Made by a program: the position numbers and the translations under genes
NCBI RefSeq assembly: GCF_004368785.1
Contig: NZ_SODM01000001.1
Span: 682,001-746,000 of the forward strand
DNA: 64,000 nucleotides
Reading direction: 5' to 3'
Source: Flavobacterium sp. 270
GTDB taxonomy: Bacteria; Bacteroidota; Bacteroidia; Flavobacteriales; Flavobacteriaceae
Notes under the pieces: model-generated
Told to the model about the DNA's origin: nothing
The model's database searches: none
Seen by the model: only the letters and a program-made list of their open reading frames with translations
In this document: positions 33,333 to 42,731 of the stretch, piece after piece
How positions within the stretch are numbered: the first letter of the stretch is position 1
How the letters are laid out: each line of letters starts with the position of its first letter

Positions 33333-33353
33333 AATTATGCTGAAATATTCTTT

Positions 33354-34397
33354 TTATTTATTGGTAAAAATTTGATTTTCTTGCTCGCTTACGCGGATGA
33401 AAGTTGTTCGTTTAGTCAATTCTTTTAATCTTGAAGCGCCAACATAGGTACAAGTGCTTCGCAAACCGCCCAAAATATCCAAAATAGTATTGATAACATT
33501 TCCCTTAAACGGAACCTGAACTGTTTTGCCTTCGCTTGCTCTGTATTCTGCTACACCTCCAACGTGTTTGTCCATTGCGGTTGTAGAACTCATTCCGTAA
33601 AATTGTCTGAATTTCTGACCGTTAATTTCGATCAATTCTCCGCCGCTTTCAGTGTGTCCGGCAAGCATTCCTCCTAACATCACAAAATCTGCGCCTGCGC
33701 CAAAAGCTTTGGCAACATCGCCCGGAGTTACGCAGCCACCATCGCTGATAATATGTCCGCCTAAACCGTGCGCTGCATCGGCACATTCTATAATAGCAGA
33801 TAATTGTGGATAACCAACGCCTGTTTTTACTCGTGTTGTACAAACAGATCCAGGACCAATTCCAACTTTTACAATATCGGCTCCGGCCAAAAGTAATTCT
33901 TCGACCATTTCGCCAGTAACGACATTTCCTGCAATGATCACTTTGTCTGGATATTGTTTACGGGTTTGTTTTAAAAACTGTACAAAATGTTCTGAATAAC
34001 CGTTTGCAACATCAATACAAATGAATCTTAGTAACGGATTTGCATTTATAATTTCTGCAATTTTTAAAGAATCTTCACTTCCTGTTCCTGTGCTAATTGC
34101 AATATAATTGTAAAATTCCGGATCGACTTTCTGTAGAAAATCATTCCATTCTTTTGGAGTATAATGTTTATGAATCGCCGTAAAAAGCTTTTCTTTTGCC
34201 AGAACTTCTGCCATTTCAAAAGTGCCGACTGTATCCATATTGGCTGCCATAATCGGAATTCCTGTCCACGAAGCGGAACTGTGCAGAAATTTAAAATTTT
34301 GTTCTAAAGTGACCTCTGATCTACTTTTTAAAGTTGATCTTTTTGGTCTAATCATTACGTCTTTAAATCCTAATTTCAAATCTGTTTCTATTCTCAT
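33354..34397 (-). CDS. guaC: GMP reductase
   Basis: The 347-residue protein is an IMP dehydrogenase/GMP reductase barrel without CBS domains. The active-site Cys186 lies in [16 protein letters not shown], the same number as in Escherichia coli Gua[17 protein letters not shown] and [17 protein letters not shown] also fit GuaC. The enzyme turns GMP into IMP with NADPH, releasing ammonia, and balances purine pools. A TACATTTG -7 box lies at 34420-34427 on the minus strand; the -33 box is not clear. The GNAT gene follows after 21 nt. The adjacent genes have no purine role. Confidence 0.94.
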   Translation of the reverse strand: MRIETDLKLGFKDVMIRPKRSTLKSRSEVTLEQNFKFLHSSASWTGIPIMAANMDTVGTFEMAEVLAKEKLFTAIHKHYTPKEWNDFLQKVDPEFYNYIAISTGTGSEDSLKIAEIINANPLLRFICIDVANGYSEHFVQFLKQTRKQYPDKVIIAGNVVTGEMVEELLLAGADIVKVGIGPGSVCTTRVKTGVGYPQLSAIIECADAAHGLGGHIISDGGCVTPGDVAKAFGAGADFVMLGGMLAGHTESGGELIEINGQKFRQFYGMSSTTAMDKHVGGVAEYRASEGKTVQVPFKGNVINTILDILGGLRSTCTYVGASRLKELTKRTTFIRVSEQENQIFTNK

Positions 34398-34433
34398 GGC
34401 GTTACATTTTGATTACTCTCAAATGTAGGGATT

Positions 34434-34680
34434 TTAGATTTTAGAATGTTGATTTTAGATTTTAGATTTTAGATTTTAGATTTTTTTTCCACAGAGAAAC
34501 ACAAAGATTTCATAGAGATTCGCAAAGTTATAAAACTAGATTTTCTAATTGGAGCGCGTTTCGACTTCGCTCAACGTGAAAGACGTGAAACCTGTATTTT
34601 GACTTCGCTCAACGTGACATGTCAAGCTGAGCGGAGTCGAAGCTAACTTGAAACCTGAAACTTGAAACAAAAGAAACTTG
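34434..34680. repeat. mixed repeats: GATTTTA tandem, CTTCGACTTCGCTCA units, GAAACTTGAAAC words
   Basis: GATTTTA units repeat at 34434-34486. Two CTTCGCTCAACGTGA copies (34565 on, 34603 on) and AAGCTGAGCGGAGTCGAAG (34625 on) belong to the CCTGAGC family in both orientations. ACTTGAAACCTGAAACTTG words (34650-34680) follow up to the miaE stop. No gene is present here. Confidence 0.78.
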
Positions 34681-34689
34681 AAAAAAAAC

Positions 34690-35283
34690 CTATCCGTGAA
34701 TAGTTTCTCCTTTTCCGTAATTTGTAATGATTGATTCTTCGAAAGCTAACCATTCTCTCCAACGTTTTTCAACGTCGATTCCTACTCCGTATTTACGTGC
34801 GTATGTGATGAAAGTTGTGTAATGTCCGGCTTCGCTTTCCATTAAATCTCTGTAGAAACTTGCTAATTCTTCGTCTTGAATGTTTTCAGACAAAACTTTA
34901 AAACGCTCACAGCTTCTGGCTTCAATCATTGCAGAAAAAAGTAATCTTTCTACAAGACCCGAAACTCTGCTTCCGTCGCCGCTTTTCTTCATATATAAAT
35001 ACAATTCATTTACATAATCGTCTTTGCGTTCGCGTCCTAGTTTCAATCCTCTTTTGATGATGATATTATGAACCTGTTCAAAATGATCGATTTCTTCTTT
35101 GGCTAAAGCCAATAAATCTTTTACTAAATCCTGATGTTCAGAATTATTAGTAATAATCGTAATTGCGTTTGTTGCTGCTTTTTGCTCGCACCAAGCGTGA
35201 TCTGTCAGGATTTCTTCTATATTTTTTTCAACAATATTTACCCATCTTGGGTCTGTTGGCAGTTGTAGTCTTAATACGCCCAT
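34690..35283 (-). CDS. miaE: tRNA-(ms2io6A)-hydroxylase
   Basis: The 197-residue protein is a ferritin-like four-helix bundle of the MiaE family. Carboxylate and His ligands for a diiron centre are visible in HAWCEQKAATNA, LAKEEIDHFEQVHNIII, MIEARSCERFKVLS and MESEAGHYTTFITYA. MiaE hydroxylates ms2i6A at tRNA position 37 using O2, an oxygen-dependent tRNA modification next to the anticodon. The family assignment is firm by ligand spacing. It is monocistronic and flanked on both sides by repeat-rich DNA, following glyA on the same strand. Confidence 0.9.
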   Translation of the reverse strand: MGVLRLQLPTDPRWVNIVEKNIEEILTDHAWCEQKAATNAITIITNNSEHQDLVKDLLALAKEEIDHFEQVHNIIIKRGLKLGRERKDDYVNELYLYMKKSGDGSRVSGLVERLLFSAMIEARSCERFKVLSENIQDEELASFYRDLMESEAGHYTTFITYARKYGVGIDVEKRWREWLAFEESIITNYGKGETIHG

Positions 35284-35299
35284 AGTTTTTCTTTTTGTT

Positions 35300-35412
35300 T
35301 CAGGTTTTATTTGTTTCAGGTTTCAAGTTGTTTGAAATGAAAAAAGTTTAAAGTATTGTTATACGTTATTCACGCATTGCAAAACTTTAAACTTTAAACC
35401 TGAAACTTTAAA
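35300..35412. repeat. inverted repeat of TTTCAGGTTT and CTTTAAAC words
   Basis: TTTCAGGTTTCAAGTTGTTT (35312 on) and AAAGTTTAAAGT face AAACTTTAAACC and TGAAACTTTAAAC further right. The same word set appears at 34650-34680 and 62605-62667. Confidence 0.7.
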
Positions 35413-35416
35413 CTAA

Positions 35417-36691
35417 TTAATAAACGAAAATCGGTCTTTCGCTCATCATTTCGTTTACTTCTTCTGCAACTGCTTCGATAACTGCTTCATTAGTATGATC
35501 AGCAAGTACTCTATCGATTAAAGCTACAATTGTTTCCATATCTTTTTCAACTAAACCACGAGTTGTGATTGCAGCTGTTCCTACACGAATTCCAGACGTG
35601 ATAAATGGTGATTTATCATCAAAAGGAACCATGTTTTTATTTACTGTGATTTCTGCTTTTACTAATGCATTTTCTGCTTCTTTACCAGAAATATTTTTAT
35701 TTCTTAAGTCAATAAGCATCATGTGGTTATCAGTTCCGCCAGAGATAATGTTGTATCCTCTTTTTACAAAAGCATCTGCCATTGCATTTGCATTTTTTTG
35801 CAATTGCATAGCGTATGTAAAGAATTCATCTTTTAAAGCTTCACCAAAAGCAACCGCTTTAGCAGCAATAATATGCATTAAAGGTCCACCTTGATTTCCA
35901 GGAAAAACAGCTAAGTCTAATAATGAAGACATCATTCTGATTTCACCTTTTGGAGTTTTTAAACCTTGTTTGTTTTCAAAATCTTTCCCCATTAAGATCA
36001 AACCTCCACGAGGTCCACGTAATGTTTTGTGTGTTGTTGTAGAAACAATATGACAATGTGGAATTGGGTCATTTAATAATCCTTTTGCAATAAGACCTGC
36101 AGGGTGAGAAATATCAGCAAATAAGATTGCTCCTACGCTGTCTGCAATTTGTCTGAAACGTGCAAAATCCATATCACGAGAATAAGCCGAAGCTCCTGCA
36201 ATGATTAATTTTGGTTGTTCTTTTGTAGCAATTTCTTGTATTTTATCGTAATCTAAACGACCAGTTTCTGCATCTACGCCGTAAAAAACAGGACGGTATA
36301 AACGACCAGAGAAGTTTACAGGAGAACCGTGAGTTAAGTGCCCACCGTGAGATAAATCAAAACCTAAAATAGTATCGCCAGGATTTAGACATGCATGGTA
36401 AACTGATGTATTTGCCTGAGAACCAGAGTGAGGTTGTACGTTTGCATATTCAGCACCAAATAATTCTTTAGCTCTGTCAATTGCAATCTGCTCAATAACG
36501 TCAACTACTTCGCAACCGCCGTAGTATCTTTTGCCAGGATATCCCTCAGCATATTTATTAGTTAAAACAGACCCAGCTGCCTGCATTACCTCATCACTTA
36601 CAAAATTCTCTGAAGCGATAAGTTCTAGTCCGTGAATTTGTCTATCTTTTTCCTCTAGGATAAGATCAAAAATTTGTTCGTCGCGTTGCAT
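35417..36691 (-). CDS. glyA: serine hydroxymethyltransferase
   Basis: The start at 36691 gives [18 protein letters not shown], matching the family N-terminus; an in-frame extension to 36742 adds 17 residues unlike any SHMT. The 424-residue protein has the substrate segment [19 protein letters not shown] and [15 protein letters not shown], and the PLP lysine Lys222 in [13 protein letters not shown]. It converts serine and tetrahydrofolate to glycine and methylene-tetrahydrofolate. It is divergent from fahA with a short shared promoter region. A TATTTTTG -7-like sequence lies upstream on the minus strand (36717-36724) without a clear -33 box. Confidence 0.96.
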   Translation of the reverse strand: MQRDEQIFDLILEEKDRQIHGLELIASENFVSDEVMQAAGSVLTNKYAEGYPGKRYYGGCEVVDVIEQIAIDRAKELFGAEYANVQPHSGSQANTSVYHACLNPGDTILGFDLSHGGHLTHGSPVNFSGRLYRPVFYGVDAETGRLDYDKIQEIATKEQPKLIIAGASAYSRDMDFARFRQIADSVGAILFADISHPAGLIAKGLLNDPIPHCHIVSTTTHKTLRGPRGGLILMGKDFENKQGLKTPKGEIRMMSSLLDLAVFPGNQGGPLMHIIAAKAVAFGEALKDEFFTYAMQLQKNANAMADAFVKRGYNIISGGTDNHMMLIDLRNKNISGKEAENALVKAEITVNKNMVPFDDKSPFITSGIRVGTAAITTRGLVEKDMETIVALIDRVLADHTNEAVIEAVAEEVNEMMSERPIFVY

Positions 36692-36734
36692 TTTTTCGTT
36701 TTTCGTTAATTTCCTGCAAAAATACAAAAAAACG

Positions 36735-36765
36735 TTTGTCATACAGTTAGATTATGATATATTTG
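36735..36765 (+). promoter_or_regulatory. promoter of fahA
   Basis: TTTG (36735-36738), a 19-nt spacer, and TATATTTG (36758-36765) match the Bacteroidota consensus. The ATG of fahA follows 34 nt later. Confidence 0.7.
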
Positions 36766-36799
36766 ACAAGTAATTTTTCAACAAATAATTAACATTAAC

Positions 36800-38083
36800 A
36801 TGCCAATAACCGCCAACGATACCAAAAGAAAATCATGGTTAGAAGTACCAGAACATAGTGACTTCCCTATTCAGAATATTCCTTTCGGTGTATTTCTTAC
36901 CAAAGAAAATGTCGTTACAGTAGGAACCAGAATTGGCGATTACGCTATAGATTTAGGCGCTTTACAACAATTAAACTATTTTGCAGGAATAGAGTTAACT
37001 GATGATATGTTTATGCAGGATACGCTAAATGATTTTATTTCTGACGGAAAAAAAACATGGCGTTTAGTTCGAAATCGCATTGCCGAAATTTTCGACGCAG
37101 AGAACCCACAGCTTAGAGATTCAACAAAAGACCGTGATATTGTTATTTTTAAAATCGACGATGTAGAAATGCAATTACCAGTACTTATTGGTGATTACAC
37201 TGATTTCTATTCTAGTAAAGAACATGCAACAAATGTTGGTAAAATGTTCCGCGATCCAGAAAATGCTTTACTGCCAAACTGGCTGCACATTCCGGTTGGA
37301 TACCACGGAAGAAGTTCTACAATTGTTCCGTCTGGAATTCCTGTTCACAGACCAATGGGACAAACTTTACCTGTTGGTGAAAAATACCCTGTTTTTGGTC
37401 CTTCCAGATTAGTAGATTTTGAACTAGAAACTGCTTTTATTACTACAGACGTAAACGTAATGGGAGAAAATATCCCAACTTACGAGGCTGAAGATTATAT
37501 TTTTGGAATGGTTTTATTGAATGACTGGAGCGCGCGTGATATTCAGAAATGGGAATATGTGCCTCTTGGACCATTCTTAGCAAAAAACTTTGCGACTTCT
37601 ATTTCTCCCTGGATTGTAACTATGGATGCTTTAGAACCTTTTAGAACTAAAGGCCCTAAACAAGATCCGTCACCGCTTCCGTACCTTCAGACAAAAGGAA
37701 AAAAGACTTTTGATATTCATTTAGAAGTATCAATTAAACCGGAAGAACAAGAAGAAACGCTTATTTCTCAATCTAATTTCAAATATTTATATTGGTCAAT
37801 GAGCCAGCAATTGGCACACCATACTTCTAACGGATGTCGTGTAAATTCTGGTGATATGATGGGTTCTGGAACTATTTCTGGCCCAACGCCTGATAGTTTT
37901 GGCTCAATGTTAGAATTAACTTGGGGCGGAAAAAATCCAATAAAATTAAAAGACGGAACGGAACGTAAATTTATTGAAGATAATGATACGGTAATTTTTC
38001 GTGGTTTCTGCGAAAATAAGGAAGTACGTATTGGGTTTGGAGAGGTTTGCAGTCAGTTGTTACCGCCTTTCATTAGACAATGA
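36800..38083 (+). CDS. fahA: fumarylacetoacetase
   Basis: The 427-residue protein is a full-length fumarylacetoacetate hydrolase, the last step of tyrosine and phenylalanine breakdown (fumarylacetoacetate to fumarate and acetoacetate). The SH3-like N-terminal domain is followed by the catalytic domain. GYHGRSSTIVPSG contains His169, equivalent to the catalytic His. Metal ligands lie in LVDFELETAFI and FGMVLLNDWSARDIQKWEY; SGDMMGSGTISGPTPDSFG is family-specific. It has its own promoter and terminator. No other tyrosine-degradation genes are in the window. Confidence 0.95.
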   Translation: MPITANDTKRKSWLEVPEHSDFPIQNIPFGVFLTKENVVTVGTRIGDYAIDLGALQQLNYFAGIELTDDMFMQDTLNDFISDGKKTWRLVRNRIAEIFDAENPQLRDSTKDRDIVIFKIDDVEMQLPVLIGDYTDFYSSKEHATNVGKMFRDPENALLPNWLHIPVGYHGRSSTIVPSGIPVHRPMGQTLPVGEKYPVFGPSRLVDFELETAFITTDVNVMGENIPTYEAEDYIFGMVLLNDWSARDIQKWEYVPLGPFLAKNFATSISPWIVTMDALEPFRTKGPKQDPSPLPYLQTKGKKTFDIHLEVSIKPEEQEETLISQSNFKYLYWSMSQQLAHHTSNGCRVNSGDMMGSGTISGPTPDSFGSMLELTWGGKNPIKLKDGTERKFIEDNDTVIFRGFCENKEVRIGFGEVCSQLLPPFIRQ

Positions 38084-38112
38084 AGAGAAGATAGCATTCA
38101 TTTATAAAATAT

Positions 38113-38148
38113 AAAAGCTTGTTAGTTTTACGCTAACAAGCTTTTTTT
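38113..38148 (+). terminator. terminator after fahA
   Basis: AAAAGCTTGTTAG pairs with CTAACAAGCTTTT across 7 nt and runs into T residues. Confidence 0.88.
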
Positions 38149-38186
38149 ATGCTTACAAGATTTAATTTTAAGTTGTTGTTGTTTTT

Positions 38187-38400
38187 AATCTCGCAAAGTC
38201 GCTAAGACGCAAAGTTTTTATTCTCATTTTGTCATTTCTCCTTTCAGTTGAAATGAGAAACTATACGCTAATTTACTTTAAAGAAAAACTTTGCGTCTTA
38301 GCGACTTTGCGAGATTATTAAACATGCCTCTATTTTTTGCCACAGATTACAGGATTAAAAGGATTAAAAAAACTCTGTCTTAATCTTTGTAATTTTGTAG
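38187..38400. repeat. 33-bp perfect inverted repeat (CTCGCAAAG family) plus CCACAGATTACAGG pair
   Basis: 38187-38219 (CTCGCAAAGTCGCTAAGACG) pairs perfectly with 38284-38316; the loop includes a GTCATTTC variant. From 38338, TTTGCCACAGATTACAGG faces the segment up to 38403 (AATTTTGTAGCAAA), a decayed inverted repeat. This is a 325-bp convergent gap without a gene. Confidence 0.9.
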
Positions 38401-38408
38401 CAAAAAAA

Positions 38409-39449
38409 TTATGCCGGAATCTGCTGACTCAAACAATGTAATGTTCCGAATCCCCAAATAAAATCGATACAGCTTATTCCGATTACTTCGCGGTCTGGGA
38501 AACATTCCGACAAGATATTTAGAGCTACTCTATCGTTGCTGTCATTGAATGTTGGAACTAAAACACAATTATTCAAAATTAAGAAATTAGCATAACTTGC
38601 CGGCAATCTTAAATCTTCAAAATCGACACGTTTTGGCATTGGCAATGCTACAATTACAGGAGCTTTTCCGTTTTCTAATTTTGCATTTTGAAGACGTTTT
38701 AAATTGTCTTGCAAAGGTTTATAGTTCGAATCGTTTTTATCCGTTTCAACAATCGTAACGATCGTATCTTCATTTACAAATCGACATAAATCATCGATAT
38801 GTCCATGCGTATCATCGCCTTCTATTCCGTCACCAAGCCAGATTACGTTGGTTACGCCTAGATATTCTTTAAAAACAGCTTCGTAATCTTCTTTTGTAAA
38901 TCCGGCATTTCTAACCTGAATTGATGGATGCATCAAACATTCTTCAGAAGTCAATAAAGTACCTCTTCCGTTTACATCAATTGCACCTCCTTCTACAATT
39001 ACTGGTTTTCCTTTGTACATAACCTGCGTTAACGGTACATCAATAAAGTCAGCAACTTTACCCGGAACAAATTTATCTAACTGGTAATTTTTATATTTTG
39101 CCCAGCCATTAAAATTGAAGTTTAATGCTTCTCTTTTTGACCCGTTTTTTACAATAATCGGCCCAGAATCACGCATCCAGCTTCTGTTTGTTTTATGAAT
39201 TATAAAAGAAACATTTGCAGTATTTACTCTTGCTCTTTCGAGCATTTCGGCAACTTTTTCTTTTAGTTTTTCATCGGCTACGAGCAAAAACACCGTTTCA
39301 AAAGCGGCAACTTTTTTAATAAATTCTACAAAAGCCCATTGAACAGCGTCGTATTTTCCCGGCCAGTCGTTACCGTTATGCGGAAAACATAATACTATTC
39401 CTTGCTGCTTTTCCCATTCTGCTGGGAATCTTCTATTATTTGTTGACAT
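38409..39449 (-). CDS. aguA: agmatine deiminase-type enzyme
   Basis: The 346-residue protein belongs to the PAD_porph/agmatine deiminase family. Guanidino-binding and catalytic parts are WMRDSGPIIV, IEGDDTHGHIDDLCRF (His/Asp) and the nucleophile Cys339 in FGTLHCLSQQIPA at the C-terminus. The start MSTNNRRFPAEWEKQ fits. The enzyme would turn agmatine into N-carbamoylputrescine. The partner amidohydrolase is 3.3 kb away at 42732-43619 on the same strand, separated by two plus-strand genes. Together they make putrescine from agmatine. Peptidylarginine deiminase activity is less likely without a signal peptide. Confidence 0.9.
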   Translation of the reverse strand: MSTNNRRFPAEWEKQQGIVLCFPHNGNDWPGKYDAVQWAFVEFIKKVAAFETVFLLVADEKLKEKVAEMLERARVNTANVSFIIHKTNRSWMRDSGPIIVKNGSKREALNFNFNGWAKYKNYQLDKFVPGKVADFIDVPLTQVMYKGKPVIVEGGAIDVNGRGTLLTSEECLMHPSIQVRNAGFTKEDYEAVFKEYLGVTNVIWLGDGIEGDDTHGHIDDLCRFVNEDTIVTIVETDKNDSNYKPLQDNLKRLQNAKLENGKAPVIVALPMPKRVDFEDLRLPASYANFLILNNCVLVPTFNDSNDRVALNILSECFPDREVIGISCIDFIWGFGTLHCLSQQIPA

Positions 39450-39606
39450 AAAGTTGTTCTAAATTTTAAAGAGTACAAAGATAATGATTCGTAAGGATTA
39501 TAAAACATCCTGAATGAAATCAACTGCATTTCTGATTAATTATCTTATAAAAATTAAGTTAAAGATTAATTAATAACTTCTTAATATATACCCAAGTTCT
39601 GCTCTC

Positions 39607-39614
39607 TACATTTG
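39607..39614 (+). promoter_or_regulatory. candidate -7 box of the 39636 gene
   Basis: TACATTTG fits the consensus and lies 21 nt before the ATG; no good TTG lies 17-23 nt further upstream. Confidence 0.4.
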
Positions 39615-39635
39615 GCAAAACTAAAAATCAACACA

Positions 39636-41150
39636 ATGAAAAAATTAACTATCTCATTATTAACTGCTTTATTTATTATGACGAGCTGTGAAAATAATGA
39701 ATCAAAAAACGAAGAAGAAGTTTCTGTAAATGAAAATCCTGCTTCTTTTAAAGAAATTGGAAGTATTACTATTGGCGGTGAAGCTGCTGCAGAAATCTCT
39801 GCTTACGATTTAAAAACAAAAAGACTTTTTACAGTAAATAATAGTGGTGTAAATCAAATTGACGTTATTGATATTACAGATCCGTCTAAACCTATAAAAA
39901 TTGGAAAAATTGATTTAGCAACTTATGAAGGTGCCGCAAACAGTGTTTCGGTTTTTGACGGAAAATTAGCGGTTGCTTTAGAATCTCTTACAGACAAACA
40001 AGGAAACGGAAAAGTTGTTGTTTTCAACACTTCAGATTATAGTTTAATTAAACAAGTTACGGTTGGTGCACTTCCTGATATGATTACTTTTTCGCCAGAC
40101 GGAAAATTTATCATGACTGCTAACGAAGGAGAACCAAGTACAGATTATTTGAAGGATCCAAACGGAACTATTTCTATTATTGATACGAATACTTATGCTG
40201 TTACAACTTTAGATTTCGCTTCTTTTAGCGGTCAGGCTGCAACTTTGAAAAAAGATGGATTTAGAATTTCGACTTATGCTAAATCTTTCGCACAAGATAT
40301 TGAACCAGAGTATATCACAATTTCTGATGATTCTAAAACTGCCTGGGTAACTTTACAGGAAAATAACGGAGTTGCTAAAGTAGATTTGACTTCAAAAACG
40401 ATTACTGCTATTTTTCCTTTAGGTTTAAAAGATTACAATACTGCAGAAAATGCAATTGACGTAAGTGATAAAGATGATAAAATCGCTTTTAATCCGTGGA
40501 AAGTAAAAGGATTATATATGCCAGATGCGATCAGTCATTTTACAACTAACAATGTTCCTTATTTTGTTACTGCTAATGAAGGTGATTCAAGAGAATATAC
40601 TGCTTACACTGACATTAAGAGAATGAAAGACATGAAACTTGATGCGACTGTTTTTCCTGATGCTGCAACTTTAAAATTAGAAACAAATTTAGGAAGACTT
40701 AATCTTGTTTCTGATATGGGCGATACGGACGGAGATGGTGATCTTGACGAAATGGTAAGTTTTGGAGCGCGTTCTTTTTCTATCTGGAATGGAAATACGG
40801 GTAAAATTGTTTACGACAGTAAAAATGATGTTGATAAAAAAATCAACGAATTAGGAACTTATGATGACAAAAGAAGTGACGATAAAGGTTCTGAGCCAGA
40901 AGCTGTAACGGTAGCAAAAATGGGGAATCAAACTATTTTGTTTGTAGGTTTAGAAAGATCTGATGCTGTTATGATGTACGATGTAACAAATCCTGCTTCT
41001 CCGCAATATTTACAAACGGTAAAAACAGGTGATGCTCCAGAAGGTTTACTTTATATTCCAGCTTCTAAAAGTCATACAAAAAGAAGCTTATTAATTGTAA
41101 GCAGCGAAGGTGATGGAACTGTAAAAATCTATCAACCAGACTTAAAATAG
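39636..41150 (+). CDS. choice-of-anchor I domain lipoprotein (beta-propeller)
   Basis: The start at 39636 gives MKKLTISLLTALFIMTSC, a lipoprotein signal with lipobox Cys18. The 504-residue protein is a beta-propeller of the LVIVD/choice-of-anchor I type (DLKTKRLFTVNNSGVNQIDV, MITFSPDGKFIMTANEGEPS, FVTANEGDSREYTAYTD). An acidic segment GDTDGDGDLDEM may bind calcium. The family is common in secreted or surface proteins of marine and soil bacteria, sometimes next to alkaline phosphatase; the ligand is not known. It is not an evident part of the polyamine pathway whose two genes flank it. Confidence 0.88.
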   Translation: MKKLTISLLTALFIMTSCENNESKNEEEVSVNENPASFKEIGSITIGGEAAAEISAYDLKTKRLFTVNNSGVNQIDVIDITDPSKPIKIGKIDLATYEGAANSVSVFDGKLAVALESLTDKQGNGKVVVFNTSDYSLIKQVTVGALPDMITFSPDGKFIMTANEGEPSTDYLKDPNGTISIIDTNTYAVTTLDFASFSGQAATLKKDGFRISTYAKSFAQDIEPEYITISDDSKTAWVTLQENNGVAKVDLTSKTITAIFPLGLKDYNTAENAIDVSDKDDKIAFNPWKVKGLYMPDAISHFTTNNVPYFVTANEGDSREYTAYTDIKRMKDMKLDATVFPDAATLKLETNLGRLNLVSDMGDTDGDGDLDEMVSFGARSFSIWNGNTGKIVYDSKNDVDKKINELGTYDDKRSDDKGSEPEAVTVAKMGNQTILFVGLERSDAVMMYDVTNPASPQYLQTVKTGDAPEGLLYIPASKSHTKRSLLIVSSEGDGTVKIYQPDLK

Positions 41151-41169
41151 TAACAATACAAAATCAGGA

Positions 41170-41204
41170 AAAAGGGCAAAACGTTAAATTTTGCTCTTTT
41201 TTTT
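41170..41204 (+). terminator. terminator after the choice-of-anchor I gene
   Basis: AAAAGGGCAAAA pairs with TTTTGCTCTTTT (one G-U), 7-nt loop, and a T run. Confidence 0.83.
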
Positions 41205-41351
41205 GCTTTATTTTGAGTTTTAATTAACTGATTTACACAATTTAAAGCCAAAAGATGGAAATTATGTAAGAGCAGATACAACACATTCCCGAACATCGTC
41301 CTCTAAATTTGTCATGAGTTTAAAATAAAAACGAATAAAAATTTGAAGATC

Positions 41352-42617
41352 ATGAAAAAGAAATTAGCATCTGTTTCCCTATTATTACTATCAATCGCAG
41401 CAAGCGCTCAAAATATGGCAACGACCTCAACCAAAACTACTGTTGATCAACCAGACTATAACAAATGGTCTATCGAATTAAATGGTGGTGTAAACAAGCC
41501 AATGAGAGCCTTGACTCCGGGTTACTCTACTGCAACTTTAAATCCGTTTCATGCAGATTTAGGTGTGAGATATATGTTTAGCCCAAAATTTGGTGTGAAA
41601 TTAGATGTTGGATACGATCAATTTACAGAACGCGATGATACTCCGGCTTTTGAAAGCAGATATGTTAGAGCAAGTGTGCAAGGTGTTGTAAATGTTGGAC
41701 GTGCTTTAAACTTTGAAACCTGGACAAATACTATTGGTGTTTTGGCACATGGTGGTTTTGGAGTTTCGCAAATTAGTACTGAAACTGGTTACGGTGGTCA
41801 GGATTATATGGGTCATGGAATTCTTGGTTTGACAGGACAAATTAGATTAAGCAACAGAATAGCATTAACGGGTGACCTTACTGGTATTGTTAATGGAAGA
41901 CAAAACTGGAACTTTGACGGAATGGGAACTACGCAACCAAGAGGTTTTGATGGTGTTTTATTGAACGCATCTGTTGGTTTAACTTTTTACTTAGGTAAAA
42001 ACGAAAAACATGCTGACTGGTATTCTGAAGAGAATGAAAGATTAAATAAATTGGAAGACAGAGTTACAACAATCGAAACTGGACTTATAGATACAGATAA
42101 AGATGGTGTTGCTGATTTGTACGATTTAGAACCGAATACCGTTTCTGGTGTTGCCGTAAATACTAAAGGACAATCTATTGATAACAACCAAAATGGTGTT
42201 CCAGACGAATTAGAAAGTTATTTAGAAAATACTTACATCAAAAAAGGAAGCGAAACTGCAACAAACGGAACTGTTGAACAATTAATTAATGGTGGATATG
42301 TAAATGTTTACTTTGATTTCAACTCTTCTAAACCTACAAATGCTTCTTTATCTGGTGTTGATTTCTTAGTGAAATACTTGAAAAACAATCCAGGAAAAAC
42401 AGCTGATATCATTGGATATGCTGACGAAATTGGAGGTTCAACTTATAACACTGAATTGTCTAGAAAAAGAGCTGAAGCTGTGAAAAAAGTAGCGCAAAAT
42501 GCAGGAATTGATGCTTCTAGATTAAATGTAATTGCTAACGGTGAAGATACTTCTGTGAATAAAAATTCTAAAGAAGCGCGTCAAATCGTAAGAAGAGTTA
42601 CTTTCCAAGTAAAATAA
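41352..42617 (+). CDS. OmpA-family outer membrane protein
   Basis: The start at 41352 gives MKKKLASVSLLLLSIAASAQ, a signal peptide. The 421-residue protein has a beta-barrel (about 35-215), a coiled-coil-like and calcium-binding thrombospondin type 3-like linker (DTDKDGVADLYDLEPN, DNNQNGVPDELE) and a C-terminal OmpA domain (about 310-421; VNVYFDFNSSKPTN, IIGYADEIGGSTYNTELSRK, KEARQIVRRVTFQV). The OmpA domain binds peptidoglycan, so the protein ties the outer membrane to the wall. A TAAATTTG -7-like box is at 41304-41311. A terminator follows. Confidence 0.94.
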   Translation: MKKKLASVSLLLLSIAASAQNMATTSTKTTVDQPDYNKWSIELNGGVNKPMRALTPGYSTATLNPFHADLGVRYMFSPKFGVKLDVGYDQFTERDDTPAFESRYVRASVQGVVNVGRALNFETWTNTIGVLAHGGFGVSQISTETGYGGQDYMGHGILGLTGQIRLSNRIALTGDLTGIVNGRQNWNFDGMGTTQPRGFDGVLLNASVGLTFYLGKNEKHADWYSEENERLNKLEDRVTTIETGLIDTDKDGVADLYDLEPNTVSGVAVNTKGQSIDNNQNGVPDELESYLENTYIKKGSETATNGTVEQLINGGYVNVYFDFNSSKPTNASLSGVDFLVKYLKNNPGKTADIIGYADEIGGSTYNTELSRKRAEAVKKVAQNAGIDASRLNVIANGEDTSVNKNSKEARQIVRRVTFQVK

Positions 42618-42635
42618 TTCTATTAGAAATATTAG

Positions 42636-42669
42636 AAAATCCGGTTTCAGATTGAAACCGGATTTTTTT
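42636..42669 (+). terminator. terminator after the OmpA gene
   Basis: AAAATCCGGTTTCA pairs with TGAAACCGGATTTT across a 3-nt loop, followed by T residues. Confidence 0.9.
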
Positions 42670-42677
42670 ATGCAATA

Positions 42678-42709
42678 AAAAAGGACAAAATATAAATTTT
42701 GTCCTTTTT
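42678..42709 (-). terminator. terminator after the AguB-like gene
   Basis: AAAAAGGACAAAAT pairs perfectly with ATTTTGTCCTTTTT, 4-nt loop. It is 22 nt after the stop of the 42732-43619 gene. With the OmpA terminator it makes a back-to-back pair in a 114-bp convergent gap. Confidence 0.88.
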
Positions 42710-42731
42710 GCTTTTATACAAATTGATTGAA

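Noticed and set aside
34434..34486. GATTTTA repeats as a CRISPR or origin iteron
   Set aside because: They are 7-nt units without spacers or a DnaA box cluster; they match other low-complexity repeat blocks in the window.
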